A DNA stretch of 64,000 nt from Oscillospiraceae bacterium (GTDB lineage: Bacteria; Bacillota; Clostridia; Oscillospirales; Ruminococcaceae), in NCBI GenBank assembly GCA_020024285.1, contig JAHHTZ010000003.1, positions 211,017-275,016 of the forward strand, written 5' to 3'. The notes beneath the pieces are model-generated. The model was not told the origin of the DNA and did no database searches. It saw only the letters and a list, made by a program, of their open reading frames with translations. Shown here piece after piece: positions 25,724 to 33,781 of this stretch (its first letter is position 1; every line of letters begins with the position of its first letter). The position numbers and the translations under genes are program-made.

Positions 25724-26089
25724 ATGGGCGACATCAAATTAGGACCTATCGAAGCAAAATTTGCACAAATCATCTGGGAAAACGAGCCGCTTTCCTCAAG
25801 TCAGCTCGTCAAGCTGTGCGAGGAACAGCTTACCTGGAAAAAGTCCACCACCTACACCACCTTAAAAAAGCTGTGTGAACGGGGGCTCTTTCAAAATAAG
25901 AACAGCATTGTCACATCGCTGATCTCAAAGGACGATTTTTACGCCATGCAAAGCGAGCAGTTTGTCAACGAAACCTTCCACGGCTCGTTTCCTGCTTTTC
26001 TTGCGGCATTCACCAAACGCAAAAAACTCACGCGAACAGAAGCCGAGGAACTCAGGGACTTTATATCTTTTTATGAGGAGGAAAAGTGA
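25724..26089 (+). CDS. BlaI/MecI family transcriptional repressor
   Basis: A 121-residue winged-helix repressor. 'LGPIEAKFAQIIWENEPLSSSQLVKLCEEQLTWKKSTTYTTLKKLCERGLF' is the BlaI DNA-binding domain, with 'STxYTTLxRL' for the recognition helix. The C-terminal helix that dimerises is present. In classical systems it is cleaved after its partner protease senses a signal. It is directly followed (TGATG overlap) by the BlaR1-type protein and preceded by its own operator. Confidence 0.93.
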   Translation: MGDIKLGPIEAKFAQIIWENEPLSSSQLVKLCEEQLTWKKSTTYTTLKKLCERGLFQNKNSIVTSLISKDDFYAMQSEQFVNETFHGSFPAFLAAFTKRKKLTRTEAEELRDFISFYEEEK

Positions 26090-29000
26090 TGGCAGGCATC
26101 TTTATAAAGCTTCTTAATATGAGCATCTCTGCATCCTATCTTGTTCTGGCAGTTCTCCTGCTGCGGGTTCTTTTAAAAAATGCGCCGAAGTGGATCAACC
26201 TCGTGCTTTGGAGTCTGGTGGGGCTGCGCCTTGCGATCCCCTTTAACTTTCAAAGTGTTCTGAGCTTGATCCCAAGCGCCCATACCATCGTCAAATCCGA
26301 TTTTTCTGCACCGATCACCGTCCATTCGGGGTTTCAAACCCTTGACCGCGGCATCAACCGCTTCATTGCAGAATCGGTCCCCATCCGGGAATTTGCACCG
26401 CCGGCAGCAGCTCCCGCAGCACAGCCCGCTCCTGCGGCGATTCCCACCTTCGACTGGATGGAGCTTTTGGGGATTCTGTGGCTTATTGGCTTTTTGTTCC
26501 TCCTCGTTTTCAGTGCGGTGAGCTTTATCCGGCTGCGCCAAAATGTTGAAGTATCCGTTCGCATCAGACGGGATATCTACGTTTGCGACTACATCGACAT
26601 CCCCTTCATTCTGGGATTTCTTCACCCCAGGATCTATCTGCCTTCTTCGCTGCGGCAGGAGGACGTCCGCTATGTGGTTGCACACGAAAAATCCCACCTC
26701 AAAAACCTCCACCACATCTACAAGCCAATCGGCTTTTTGCTGTTTTCGATCTACTGGTTTAACCCGCTAATCCTTTTGGCATACATCTTCTTTTCCAAGG
26801 ATATCGAGCTTGCCTGCGACGAGGACGTGATCAAAGACTTTACCCTGGAAGAAAAAAAGGCATACTCTTACGCACTTCTCTCCTGCAGCAGCTCCTGCAA
26901 AATATTGACCCCCTGCCCCCTGGCCTTTGGTGAGGTCAGTGTAAAAGAACGGGTGAAAAAGGTGCTGCGCTACAAAAAACCGGGGCTTTGTATCATCGCG
27001 TTATCCGTTTCTCTCTGTCTGCTCTCCGCCTGTTTTTTCCTGACAGACCCGAAAGAGGAATCGTCGGGCTCCGTTAAGCCGGCAGATACCGCAAATGTGA
27101 GCGGCGCCAAAATCCGATATCCCGATCTTGTGCCGGAGGAGGTGGAAGCCTCCTCGTTTTATCAGGAAGCACTTCGGGATGAAACCGCACATATCATCGT
27201 CGATGCAGGCGTCATCACCGCTCCGGACGCTGTGATCAACTTCTTTAACGCTGTATCCGACGGAAAGGAAGCCTCCTTTACACAATATCGTTTCTCCAGT
27301 GTACTCCGAAAGGATTTGTGGAAATCGACCTATCACTTCGACGGCGAAAACATCACCGAAGAAATAAGAGGCACCTCCCTCTCAGAGGGGGCAGACCCCG
27401 AAAACTTCTCCTTTGATGAGCTGTTGTGGGAGGATCACACCTATACCACCGACATAACCTCACTGCGTCTTCTGCCCAGCGGTATCCTTGAGATAACGGA
27501 TACCACCAGCAGCGAACCGGGGCTCCTTGAGTTTTTCAACGACATTGATACCTTTCCCGACTACGAAAAGCATCAGGCTCTGCTGGAGCAGTACATTCCT
27601 CCGATCTATTTTTGCGTCATTACGGGCGATTCCTTTGAGGATGCTGAGGGATTTTTCAAAACCTTCAAATATCTTCCCTGTGCAGATGGTATGATCCGTC
27701 ATCAGTCCAAAGATAAAGAGAATTTTTGGACGCGCTATCCCGATGCCAATATGCCGTTTGATGATTTCTACAAGCTGATGTCCCAATACTTTGAAATCGA
27801 CAAAGACAGGCTCTACGAGCTGACAAAGCGCGATCTCAACGAAAACAACGAGTTTCACTATGAGGGCGGACTCGGCGGAGGATACCCAACTGTCATTCTT
27901 GAGGATGTTGTTGCAAAAGGGGACACCACCTCCCTGTTTTTGCGATTTTTCAACGTGGACGGCTCCTACACCGCCGACACGCGCAAAGTGCTGACCGTGA
28001 AGAATATGCCGGACGGCAGTTTCCGCTATCTCTCCATGAAAGACGAGCCCTGTGCAGAGATGGTATTCGGTGACTATGTTACAGAATCTGTCAGCAGGAT
28101 GAAAAGCACCTCGATCAGCAGCAAGAAGACACCGCCTCAGATTGCAGCACTGGAACCGAAGGATGCAGCATGGTGGTGGGAAAACTACGTCAGGGATCTC
28201 GCCTATTCCTTTCAGGACATCTACCCCTCCAAGCTTCACTCGGAAAATCAGGCAGCCGACATCTACCGTCTAATGGTCTACGCTGTTCGGCACGGGAAAG
28301 TGGAAGTTCCAACAAGCAAAAGTGATCCTGATGTAAAGCTGCCGCTCGAAAAAGCAAAGGAAATTGCACCGAAGGCTTTGGGAGAAACCGAGCTGAGCGG
28401 TCTTTACCTCGATCATATCACAGACAAAAACGATGTGATGAATTATTATGTTTCAGCAGTTTTCAAAAAAAGTGATCCGAAGTTTCCGGCGGGGGATGAT
28501 GTATTTCGTATTACCGATGTGACCTACCTCGATCTGCTTCACTGTGAGGTGACCCTCTCCTCCGATTGGACGGACAGCTCCCGCATCATGAGCTTTGAGC
28601 AAAATAAATACGATGAGTTTTACCTGACCTCTGTGCGCATCGAGCCGAAGCCGCAGAGGGAGGCATTTTCTGTCACAACAGATCATCCGCTTTCTATCTT
28701 TCATGCACAAAACGAGTCGGAACACCAGACGTTGAGTCATCTTGAATATGTAGGGATGACCGAGAGCGATCTTGTCATGGTGTCACCGGAAAACACGATC
28801 GGTCTGCTGGAATTTCTTGTGTTCGACCTGCAAAATCTGAGCGAGCCGCACAGCACCTTTTTTGCTCCGCTTGCCTATGGCGAAAACGCTCAGGAAATGA
28901 AAATCGGCGAGCGTGGAACACTCCTTCTTGCAACCGACCACAATCTGAGAGAATATGATCTGCGCGGCAATCTTGTCAAAAGCAAGGACCTCCCTTCGTA

Positions 29001-29676
29001 TTTTCTTGAGGATGCAGCACGCTTTCGCGGAAAATGGGGCTCGCGTTACATCTACACAGAGGACCTGCACTACATTGCCTACTCCTACCCCGGCGGTCTT
29101 TATGCAGCTGATCTTGAGAGTGGGAAACAGATCAAGGTGTGCGATGTGACGGAGGATAAATTCAGTCTCAGCGCATATCCTCAGGAAATCAAGGACGGCA
29201 CCCTCTCCTACCTGACCGAAAACGTACATGCGTCGTGCCTCTCTCATTACCGTTATTTCGATCTTGCGCAGGAAAAAGAGATTTCATCCCCTTACGATAT
29301 CCCTTCTTCTTCCGACCATGGGATTCAGTTTCAGTATGTGATTGGGAACAAGGCAATCGGATTACCCAATCCCATGATGCAGGCACAGAGCAGCCTTGAA
29401 ATCTACGATATGGATACCCATCAAACGATTCAGGTGAAGGAAGAACATTCCTCCGCGCGAGTAGACGGAGAAAATGTCTACCTGTTCACCTACGATAAAA
29501 ACCAGAATCTCTCCTCACTCAAAAAGGTCGATCTTGAAACCGGTGCTCTGTCCGCTCCCCTGCTTACCTGCAATTATGATTCCCTCTGCCATATCAGCAA
29601 AGACCGTGCCTTTTTGTTCCCATTCGGCATTGAAGATGGTCCACAGATGGCAATGGCAGTTGTAAGGCTAAAATAA
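26089..29676 (+). CDS. BlaR1/MecR1-type M56 membrane protease with giant extracellular sensor
   Basis: A 1195-residue signal-transducing metalloprotease. Four membrane helices (about 14-32, 36-55, 127-150 and 299-318) enclose the M56 protease with zinc motif H199-E-K-S-H203 and a downstream 'ELACDEDVIKD' ligand region. Instead of the ~260-residue penicillin-binding domain of BlaR1, the outside part is ~875 residues. It contains no SxxK penicillin-binding motif block that I can see; the last ~330 residues have blade-like repeats ('YDLRGNLVKSKDLP', 'LYAADLESGKQIKV', 'IYDMDTHQTIQV') suggesting a beta-propeller. The signal is therefore probably not a beta-lactam. The start is the ATG overlapping the BlaI stop (TGATG) after GGAGG. 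Confidence 0.85.
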   Translation: MAGIFIKLLNMSISASYLVLAVLLLRVLLKNAPKWINLVLWSLVGLRLAIPFNFQSVLSLIPSAHTIVKSDFSAPITVHSGFQTLDRGINRFIAESVPIREFAPPAAAPAAQPAPAAIPTFDWMELLGILWLIGFLFLLVFSAVSFIRLRQNVEVSVRIRRDIYVCDYIDIPFILGFLHPRIYLPSSLRQEDVRYVVAHEKSHLKNLHHIYKPIGFLLFSIYWFNPLILLAYIFFSKDIELACDEDVIKDFTLEEKKAYSYALLSCSSSCKILTPCPLAFGEVSVKERVKKVLRYKKPGLCIIALSVSLCLLSACFFLTDPKEESSGSVKPADTANVSGAKIRYPDLVPEEVEASSFYQEALRDETAHIIVDAGVITAPDAVINFFNAVSDGKEASFTQYRFSSVLRKDLWKSTYHFDGENITEEIRGTSLSEGADPENFSFDELLWEDHTYTTDITSLRLLPSGILEITDTTSSEPGLLEFFNDIDTFPDYEKHQALLEQYIPPIYFCVITGDSFEDAEGFFKTFKYLPCADGMIRHQSKDKENFWTRYPDANMPFDDFYKLMSQYFEIDKDRLYELTKRDLNENNEFHYEGGLGGGYPTVILEDVVAKGDTTSLFLRFFNVDGSYTADTRKVLTVKNMPDGSFRYLSMKDEPCAEMVFGDYVTESVSRMKSTSISSKKTPPQIAALEPKDAAWWWENYVRDLAYSFQDIYPSKLHSENQAADIYRLMVYAVRHGKVEVPTSKSDPDVKLPLEKAKEIAPKALGETELSGLYLDHITDKNDVMNYYVSAVFKKSDPKFPAGDDVFRITDVTYLDLLHCEVTLSSDWTDSSRIMSFEQNKYDEFYLTSVRIEPKPQREAFSVTTDHPLSIFHAQNESEHQTLSHLEYVGMTESDLVMVSPENTIGLLEFLVFDLQNLSEPHSTFFAPLAYGENAQEMKIGERGTLLLATDHNLREYDLRGNLVKSKDLPSYFLEDAARFRGKWGSRYIYTEDLHYIAYSYPGGLYAADLESGKQIKVCDVTEDKFSLSAYPQEIKDGTLSYLTENVHASCLSHYRYFDLAQEKEISSPYDIPSSSDHGIQFQYVIGNKAIGLPNPMMQAQSSLEIYDMDTHQTIQVKEEHSSARVDGENVYLFTYDKNQNLSSLKKVDLETGALSAPLLTCNYDSLCHISKDRAFLFPFGIEDGPQMAMAVVRLK

Positions 29677-29775
29677 ATATAAAGCCGCATAGATGCAGTC
29701 GATCTGACGGACTGAACCGACCAACAGGCAGTTTGCACCATGCAGCTGTACTCCCTTTCTGCTCAACCGACAGCA

Positions 29776-29817
29776 AAGAACCCGAACGTCCGCACAAATG
29801 CGGACGTTCGGGTTCTT
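29776..29817. terminator. Bidirectional terminator after the BlaR1-type gene
   Basis: A 19-bp perfect stem (29776-29794 with 29799-29817) and a CAAA loop lie between two convergent genes; CTTTGTATTTTTAT follows on the plus strand. Confidence 0.92.
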
Positions 29818-29852
29818 CTTTGTATTTTTATGGTTTTCTGAAGAAACGGATT

Positions 29853-30734
29853 TTAGAAAACATCCATATCGTGCCCCATGACCACCTTGCCGTCATACCC
29901 GGAGCATATCTCCTCATAGATTGCATCCTCACGCTGCTTTAGCAATGCAGCAATGTCGATTTTGTTGGTCTGGACCTCGGTGTGATAGATGCGGTGATAG
30001 GTCACAAGCAGCTTGGGGCGAGCCTGTGATGCAATGCGGGCCAAATCCACCGAGGAAGTATGAACTGTGCTGTGGTACTTCTGCCACTTTGGTTCTCGCT
30101 GGGCAAGTCCTTTTGTATAGAATACCTCATGCAGGAGAATGTCGCAGTCCTTCGCCATTTGTTCCATAATGGGAACCGGAGCCGTATCCCCGGAGATGAC
30201 GATGACCCGATCCGCTGTGGTGAAGCGAAAGCCATAGCATTCCAGCGTTCCGTGCGAAACGGGGAACGCTTCCACCTTCACCCGATCATCCGTGTAGATG
30301 ACGCCCGGCTGGATCTCCGTTACCTCTACTTCACGCCCCACCTGATTGGCTTTTTCAAAGCCATTGGTACGAAAATCGATGTCCACCTGATAGGCTGCCA
30401 TGATATGATCGGTCATGGAGCGAATCCCCTTTGGACCGTAGACCTGAAGCGGCTCCTCCCGTTCCAGCACCCACGGAGTAAAGATCAGGTCCGGATAGCC
30501 CGCTGTATGGTCGGAGTGGAGATGGGTGCAGAATGCGCGGCAAAGCCCCTTTACTGCCAATCCGTCGATTCCGGCGCGGTAGGCCTTTGCTGCCTGACGC
30601 ACCACCCCCGGACCAAAATCCACCAGATAGGACCGATCCCCCACCACAACTGCCACCGAGGGTCCGGAAGCATCCGGGCATGCGTTTGGTGTGCCTGTAC
30701 CAAGCAGCACCAATTTCGTTTCCATCTCTTTCAT
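29853..30734 (-). CDS. MBL-fold metallo-hydrolase (RNase Z-like)
   Basis: A 293-residue metallo-beta-lactamase-fold protein. Metal ligands are in 'CTHLHSDHTAGYPDL' (HxHxDH) and 'VISGDTAPV', with further His residues in 'PVSHGTLECYG' and 'VTYHRIYH'. The overall plan 'LVLLGTGTP...SVAVVVGDRSYLVDFGPG' is that of RNase Z-like and arylsulfatase/phosphodiesterase-type MBL proteins rather than lactamases. The start at 30734 follows GGAAGGG; an ATG 18 nt upstream lacks a binding site. It has a recognisable promoter about 200 nt upstream. The substrate is unknown. Confidence 0.87.
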   Translation of the reverse strand: MKEMETKLVLLGTGTPNACPDASGPSVAVVVGDRSYLVDFGPGVVRQAAKAYRAGIDGLAVKGLCRAFCTHLHSDHTAGYPDLIFTPWVLEREEPLQVYGPKGIRSMTDHIMAAYQVDIDFRTNGFEKANQVGREVEVTEIQPGVIYTDDRVKVEAFPVSHGTLECYGFRFTTADRVIVISGDTAPVPIMEQMAKDCDILLHEVFYTKGLAQREPKWQKYHSTVHTSSVDLARIASQARPKLLVTYHRIYHTEVQTNKIDIAALLKQREDAIYEEICSGYDGKVVMGHDMDVF

Positions 30735-31070
30735 TTCTGTTTTCCCTTCCATAAAATTAGTTTTATTTCTAAAAACAGTCTTTCTCTGTTGCGAATGGGC
30801 ATCACAGTCTGTGGTTGGTCGAGAAGGCTATTTTCTGTCCAAGTGATTCGATATACTCCGTCTGCCGCCAAAAATCTGTCAAAGCTCTTGCCTAAACGAT
30901 CATTTGATGGGGTCGGATGCATTCATGGACTGATTATAGCACAGCACTTTCGTTTTCGCAATCAATGCAAAAACGCTGCTTCCGCATCAAAATCAGCTGT
31001 TTTTCGTAAGGAAGGGGTTTTCATACTTCTAAAATAATCATGCTCAAATACTGTGTTTCATCCATGCAAA
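30735..31070. other. Intergenic region with MBL gene promoter
   Basis: This 336-nt stretch holds a minus-strand promoter TTGCGA (30956-30961), 17-nt spacer, TATAAT (30933-30938). That would give the MBL gene a leader of about 190 nt. A 63-codon open frame fills most of the leader (30731-30922) but has no ribosome binding site and starts about 11 nt from the -10. Nothing else was recognised. Confidence 0.55.
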
Positions 31071-32414
31071 TTAAGCCTTGAATCTTCTCATCCAGCGATG
31101 ATAAAAGATCAAATAGAGGACGGATGTGATGCCCCAGGATACAGGATAGCAGATCAGCACCATCATAAGCGTGGGATGAAGCGGTACAACAGCAACGATC
31201 CATAAAACGCGTGACAAGCACGACCCCACCAGAGTCAGGATCATCGGTTTGATCGTTTCTCCCGTCCCGCGTATCGCTCCGGGAAGAACAGCGCCCAAGA
31301 CATAGACAACATAGAGCGGAGCAAGGACGCTCATGATTTGAGAGCTGATTGCGATAACATCGCTATCACTCACGAACAGATAGCCCAACGGTATATTCCA
31401 GAAATAGAGGATCGCACCGATGGACGCAACAAGGACCATCGACAAAATACTCCCGATCCAAACTCCACGTTTCGCACGTTCAAGCTTCTGCGCTCCATAG
31501 TTCTGGGCGACGAAGGTTGAAATCGTGGCACACAGGGCATCTGTGATGAGCCATATGAGAAAATCCAGCTTTCCGCACACCGCCCAGGCTGCAATGCTGT
31601 TTGTTCCAAATGCATTGATATTGGATTGGATCATCATATTCGCCAAGGGATACAATGTGCTCTGAATCCCTATCGGTAAACCCAATCGTATCATTTGTGT
31701 TAAGTATGCCGGATGAAAACGGAGCTTGTTTCGATGGATCTTGCAGTCCAGGTCTGTTTTGACCAAGGCTCTGGTGACCAGAAAAGCACTCAGGATTTGA
31801 GAGAATACCGTTGTCAGCGCAACACCGGCAACGCCCCAGCGAAAAATCGCAATAAACAGGACATCCAGCACAACATTCAAAATATTTGCGAGGATCAAAA
31901 AGTAAGAGGGTGTTTTTGAATTTCCTACAGCCCGAAAGATCCCTGCGCCGATGTTGTATGTCATGGATGCAGCCATACCGCCAAAGTATATTCTGACATA
32001 GATGAGCGCATCGTGAAAAATATCATCCGGGAGCTTCAAAATTCTAAGGCAGAAGGGTGCAAGAAAAATTCCAAGCACCGAAAGCGCCAGCCCGCCAAAG
32101 AAAGCAAATAAAAGTGCCGTATGGCTTGTGTCCGATACACGTTCTCTTTCTTTTGCGCCGTAATACTGAGATATGATGATCGTTGCCCCGGATGAAAGCC
32201 CCGTGAAGAAATTGACCGGCAGCTTGATCAGGCTGTAAACCGAGTCGATCGCCGCCAATGCGTTCTTCCCTGCGAATTGTCCTATAATAACAGCATCAAC
32301 TGTTGTATAGAGCTGCTGCAATAGACTTCCGACCAATATCGGCAATGCAAAACAAATCATTTTCCGCCAAATCGATCCTTCGGTCAAATCGAATCGTTTC
32401 TGAGCATATTCCAT
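31071..32414 (-). CDS. MATE family efflux transporter
   Basis: A 447-residue multidrug and toxic compound extrusion protein with 12 predicted membrane helices. 'KMICFALPILVGSLLQQLYTTVDAVIIGQFAGKNALAAIDSV' is the MATE entry, and 'GLSSGATIIISQYYGAKERERVSDT' is the conserved loop after helix 2. The second half repeats the pattern ('GLPIGIQSTLYPLANMMIQSNINAFG', 'FVAQNYGAQKLERAKRG'). It belongs to the common clostridial branch of exporters with unknown substrates. It is divergent from a LysR regulator that probably controls it. Confidence 0.95.
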   Translation of the reverse strand: MEYAQKRFDLTEGSIWRKMICFALPILVGSLLQQLYTTVDAVIIGQFAGKNALAAIDSVYSLIKLPVNFFTGLSSGATIIISQYYGAKERERVSDTSHTALLFAFFGGLALSVLGIFLAPFCLRILKLPDDIFHDALIYVRIYFGGMAASMTYNIGAGIFRAVGNSKTPSYFLILANILNVVLDVLFIAIFRWGVAGVALTTVFSQILSAFLVTRALVKTDLDCKIHRNKLRFHPAYLTQMIRLGLPIGIQSTLYPLANMMIQSNINAFGTNSIAAWAVCGKLDFLIWLITDALCATISTFVAQNYGAQKLERAKRGVWIGSILSMVLVASIGAILYFWNIPLGYLFVSDSDVIAISSQIMSVLAPLYVVYVLGAVLPGAIRGTGETIKPMILTLVGSCLSRVLWIVAVVPLHPTLMMVLICYPVSWGITSVLYLIFYHRWMRRFKA

Positions 32415-32519
32415 AACATCACCTGCTTCACCTTATATTGATAAATTTGCGCCACCATTGCACAAAGGGAAAACGGTTCTCTGTGCGATACAGAATAGTT
32501 TGCGATCACTAACTTTCTA

Positions 32520-32547
32520 TTGACAATGATACCACATCATCTATAAT
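32520..32547 (+). promoter_or_regulatory. LysR gene promoter with embedded LysR box
   Basis: TTGACA (32520-32525), 16-nt spacer, TATAAT (32542-32547). The spacer contains ATGAT-N5-ATCAT (32526-32540), a T-N11-A dyad typical of LysR binding sites. Binding here would repress the regulator gene and could activate the divergent MATE gene. Confidence 0.75.
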
Positions 32548-32603
32548 TATAAAAGGGAATATTATTTCTCATTTTGATTCCAAAAAGCGATCAAGGAGGA
32601 CAT

Positions 32604-33470
32604 ATGACTTCAGAACAATTAAAGACATTCTTACTTATCGTAGAAACGAAGAGCTTCTCCCGCGCTGCCAAAGCACTTTTTATTACCCAGTCCTCCGCCA
32701 GCAAACGAATCCACGAGTTAGAGAAGGAGCTGGGGCAGCCACTATTTCATCGCAGCCGCGCAGGAATCTACCTGACAAACCACGGAAAGCTCCTCAAACG
32801 GTATGCCGAGCAAATCATGAACATCGAAGAAAAAGTGCTTGAGCAGATGCATGAGGCCAATCAGTACATTTCTCATTTAACGATTGGGACCGTCTATGCA
32901 TACTACGATATGTATCTTAGCAAAAAAATAAAGATGTTTTCGGAATCATTTCCCCATATTGCAATCACGGTTCGCTTTGGGCATACCTCCCAGCTTCTGA
33001 ACGATTTGATGAAGACCTCCATCGATATCGCCTTTACCCATCGTCCAATCGACTATTCCGACTATATCTGCACCATGATCGATCAGGACCGCATGGTTTT
33101 GGTTACAGATTCGCAAAACGAACGGTATCAAAGCGAGATAGCCTTCGGGGACATCAAGGACCTGCCCATGATCGATACCAATTTTTTGTACGCTCCTACA
33201 AGAAAAAAGCTGTTCCCGCCACCCTATCAGCCGCAGATTGCAGTTGATGTGGCATCGTGTGCCATCCCGCTCCTCAAGGGAAGTCCGTTTTTTGCATTAT
33301 TCCCGCATCATATGGTGCAGGAACAGTTGGAATCCGGCGTATTTCGTGAAGTAAAAATTACAGGGGATCGTATTCCGCCTGTAAATCACTTTATGATCTA
33401 CAGCAAAAATCTCGAGGATGAGATCGGAATTCAAGAGTTTATAAAAACATTATTTGCCGAAGGATGCTGA
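32604..33470 (+). CDS. LysR family transcriptional regulator
   Basis: A 288-residue LysR protein. The N-terminal winged helix reads 'EQLKTFLLIVETKSFSRAAKALFITQSSASKRIHELEKELG', ending in 'PLFHRSRAGIYLTNHGKLL'. Residues ~90-288 are the periplasmic-binding-like effector domain. The ATG at 32604 follows AAGGAGG at a spacing of 5 nt; ten extra upstream codons lack a binding site. It lies head-to-head with the MATE exporter, with 190 nt between, and is the likely regulator of that gene. Confidence 0.94.
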   Translation: MTSEQLKTFLLIVETKSFSRAAKALFITQSSASKRIHELEKELGQPLFHRSRAGIYLTNHGKLLKRYAEQIMNIEEKVLEQMHEANQYISHLTIGTVYAYYDMYLSKKIKMFSESFPHIAITVRFGHTSQLLNDLMKTSIDIAFTHRPIDYSDYICTMIDQDRMVLVTDSQNERYQSEIAFGDIKDLPMIDTNFLYAPTRKKLFPPPYQPQIAVDVASCAIPLLKGSPFFALFPHHMVQEQLESGVFREVKITGDRIPPVNHFMIYSKNLEDEIGIQEFIKTLFAEGC

Positions 33471-33504
33471 ACAAGATATCAGCGCCTTACCCTGTGTCGG
33501 CTGC

Positions 33505-33546
33505 AAAAAAGCGAATTTGGAAAAAAGATTCCAAATTCGCTTTTAT
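33505..33546 (+). terminator. Terminator after the LysR gene
   Basis: A 16-nt stem (AAAAAAGCGAATTTGG with CCAAATTCGCTTTTAT) and a 10-nt loop. It separates the LysR gene from the peptide gene that follows. Confidence 0.9.
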
Positions 33547-33586
33547 ATTCGAAAAATATCACAAAACGATATGTTCTACGGAAAAA

Positions 33587-33608
33587 TTTTACAGTATACT
33601 GTGTAAAA
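33587..33608 (+). promoter_or_regulatory. Palindromic regulator site over the -10 of the exported-peptide gene
   Basis: A perfect 12-bp palindrome ACAGTATACTGT (33591-33602), extended by TTTT on the left and gTAAAA on the right, contains the -10 TATACT (33595-33600). There is no good -35 at the right distance (TGTTCT), so the promoter probably needs activation. The XRE-TPR regulator encoded opposite is the obvious candidate to bind here. Confidence 0.65.
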
Positions 33609-33631
33609 AAAGATGAGAGGATGTTGTGATT

Positions 33632-33781
33632 ATGATGATCAAAAAATTAGCTTCTGTTTTGCTGTCCGCTATGCTGTGCATGAGCGTGATGGTGTCAGCA
33701 CCATGCAGCCAGTGTTCTGCTTCCGATCAGCCGGAGGGACCGGTTCCATATGTTGGTGAAGGTGGCGGAGACTGCTTTTAG
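33632..33781 (+). CDS. Small exported peptide, candidate signalling-peptide precursor
   Basis: A 49-codon gene. The first ~23 residues are a clear Sec signal peptide: 'MMIKKLASVLLSAMLCMSV', then 'MVSA' as the likely cleavage site. The remaining ~26 residues are Cys-, Pro- and Gly-rich and end 'PYVGEGGGDCF'. GAGAGG lies 11 nt before the start. Its last 4 nt overlap the stop codon of the convergent XRE-TPR regulator gene. Secreted peptides next to XRE-TPR (RRNPP) regulators, such as PapR, NprX, SHP or Phr, are processed and re-imported to control the regulator. The arrangement suggests the same here; the pairing is inferred from position and gene structure, not from sequence similarity to a known pheromone. 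Confidence 0.7.
   Translation: MMIKKLASVLLSAMLCMSVMVSAPCSQCSASDQPEGPVPYVGEGGGDCF

Noticed and set aside
25724..29676. Calling the BlaI/BlaR1-type pair a beta-lactam resistance system
   Set aside because: No penicillin-binding motif set is visible in the large external domain, and the only lactamase-fold protein in the window (37064) is in an unrelated peptide operon.
30731..30922. A 63-codon minus-strand frame in the leader of the MBL gene
   Set aside because: The composition is protein-like, but the ATG lies about 11 nt after the promoter -10 with no ribosome binding site, so translation is unlikely.
33615..33760. An alternative frame starting MRGCC over the exported-peptide gene
   Set aside because: It lacks a signal peptide and a properly spaced binding site; the frame from 33632 has both a clear Sec signal and a natural end.
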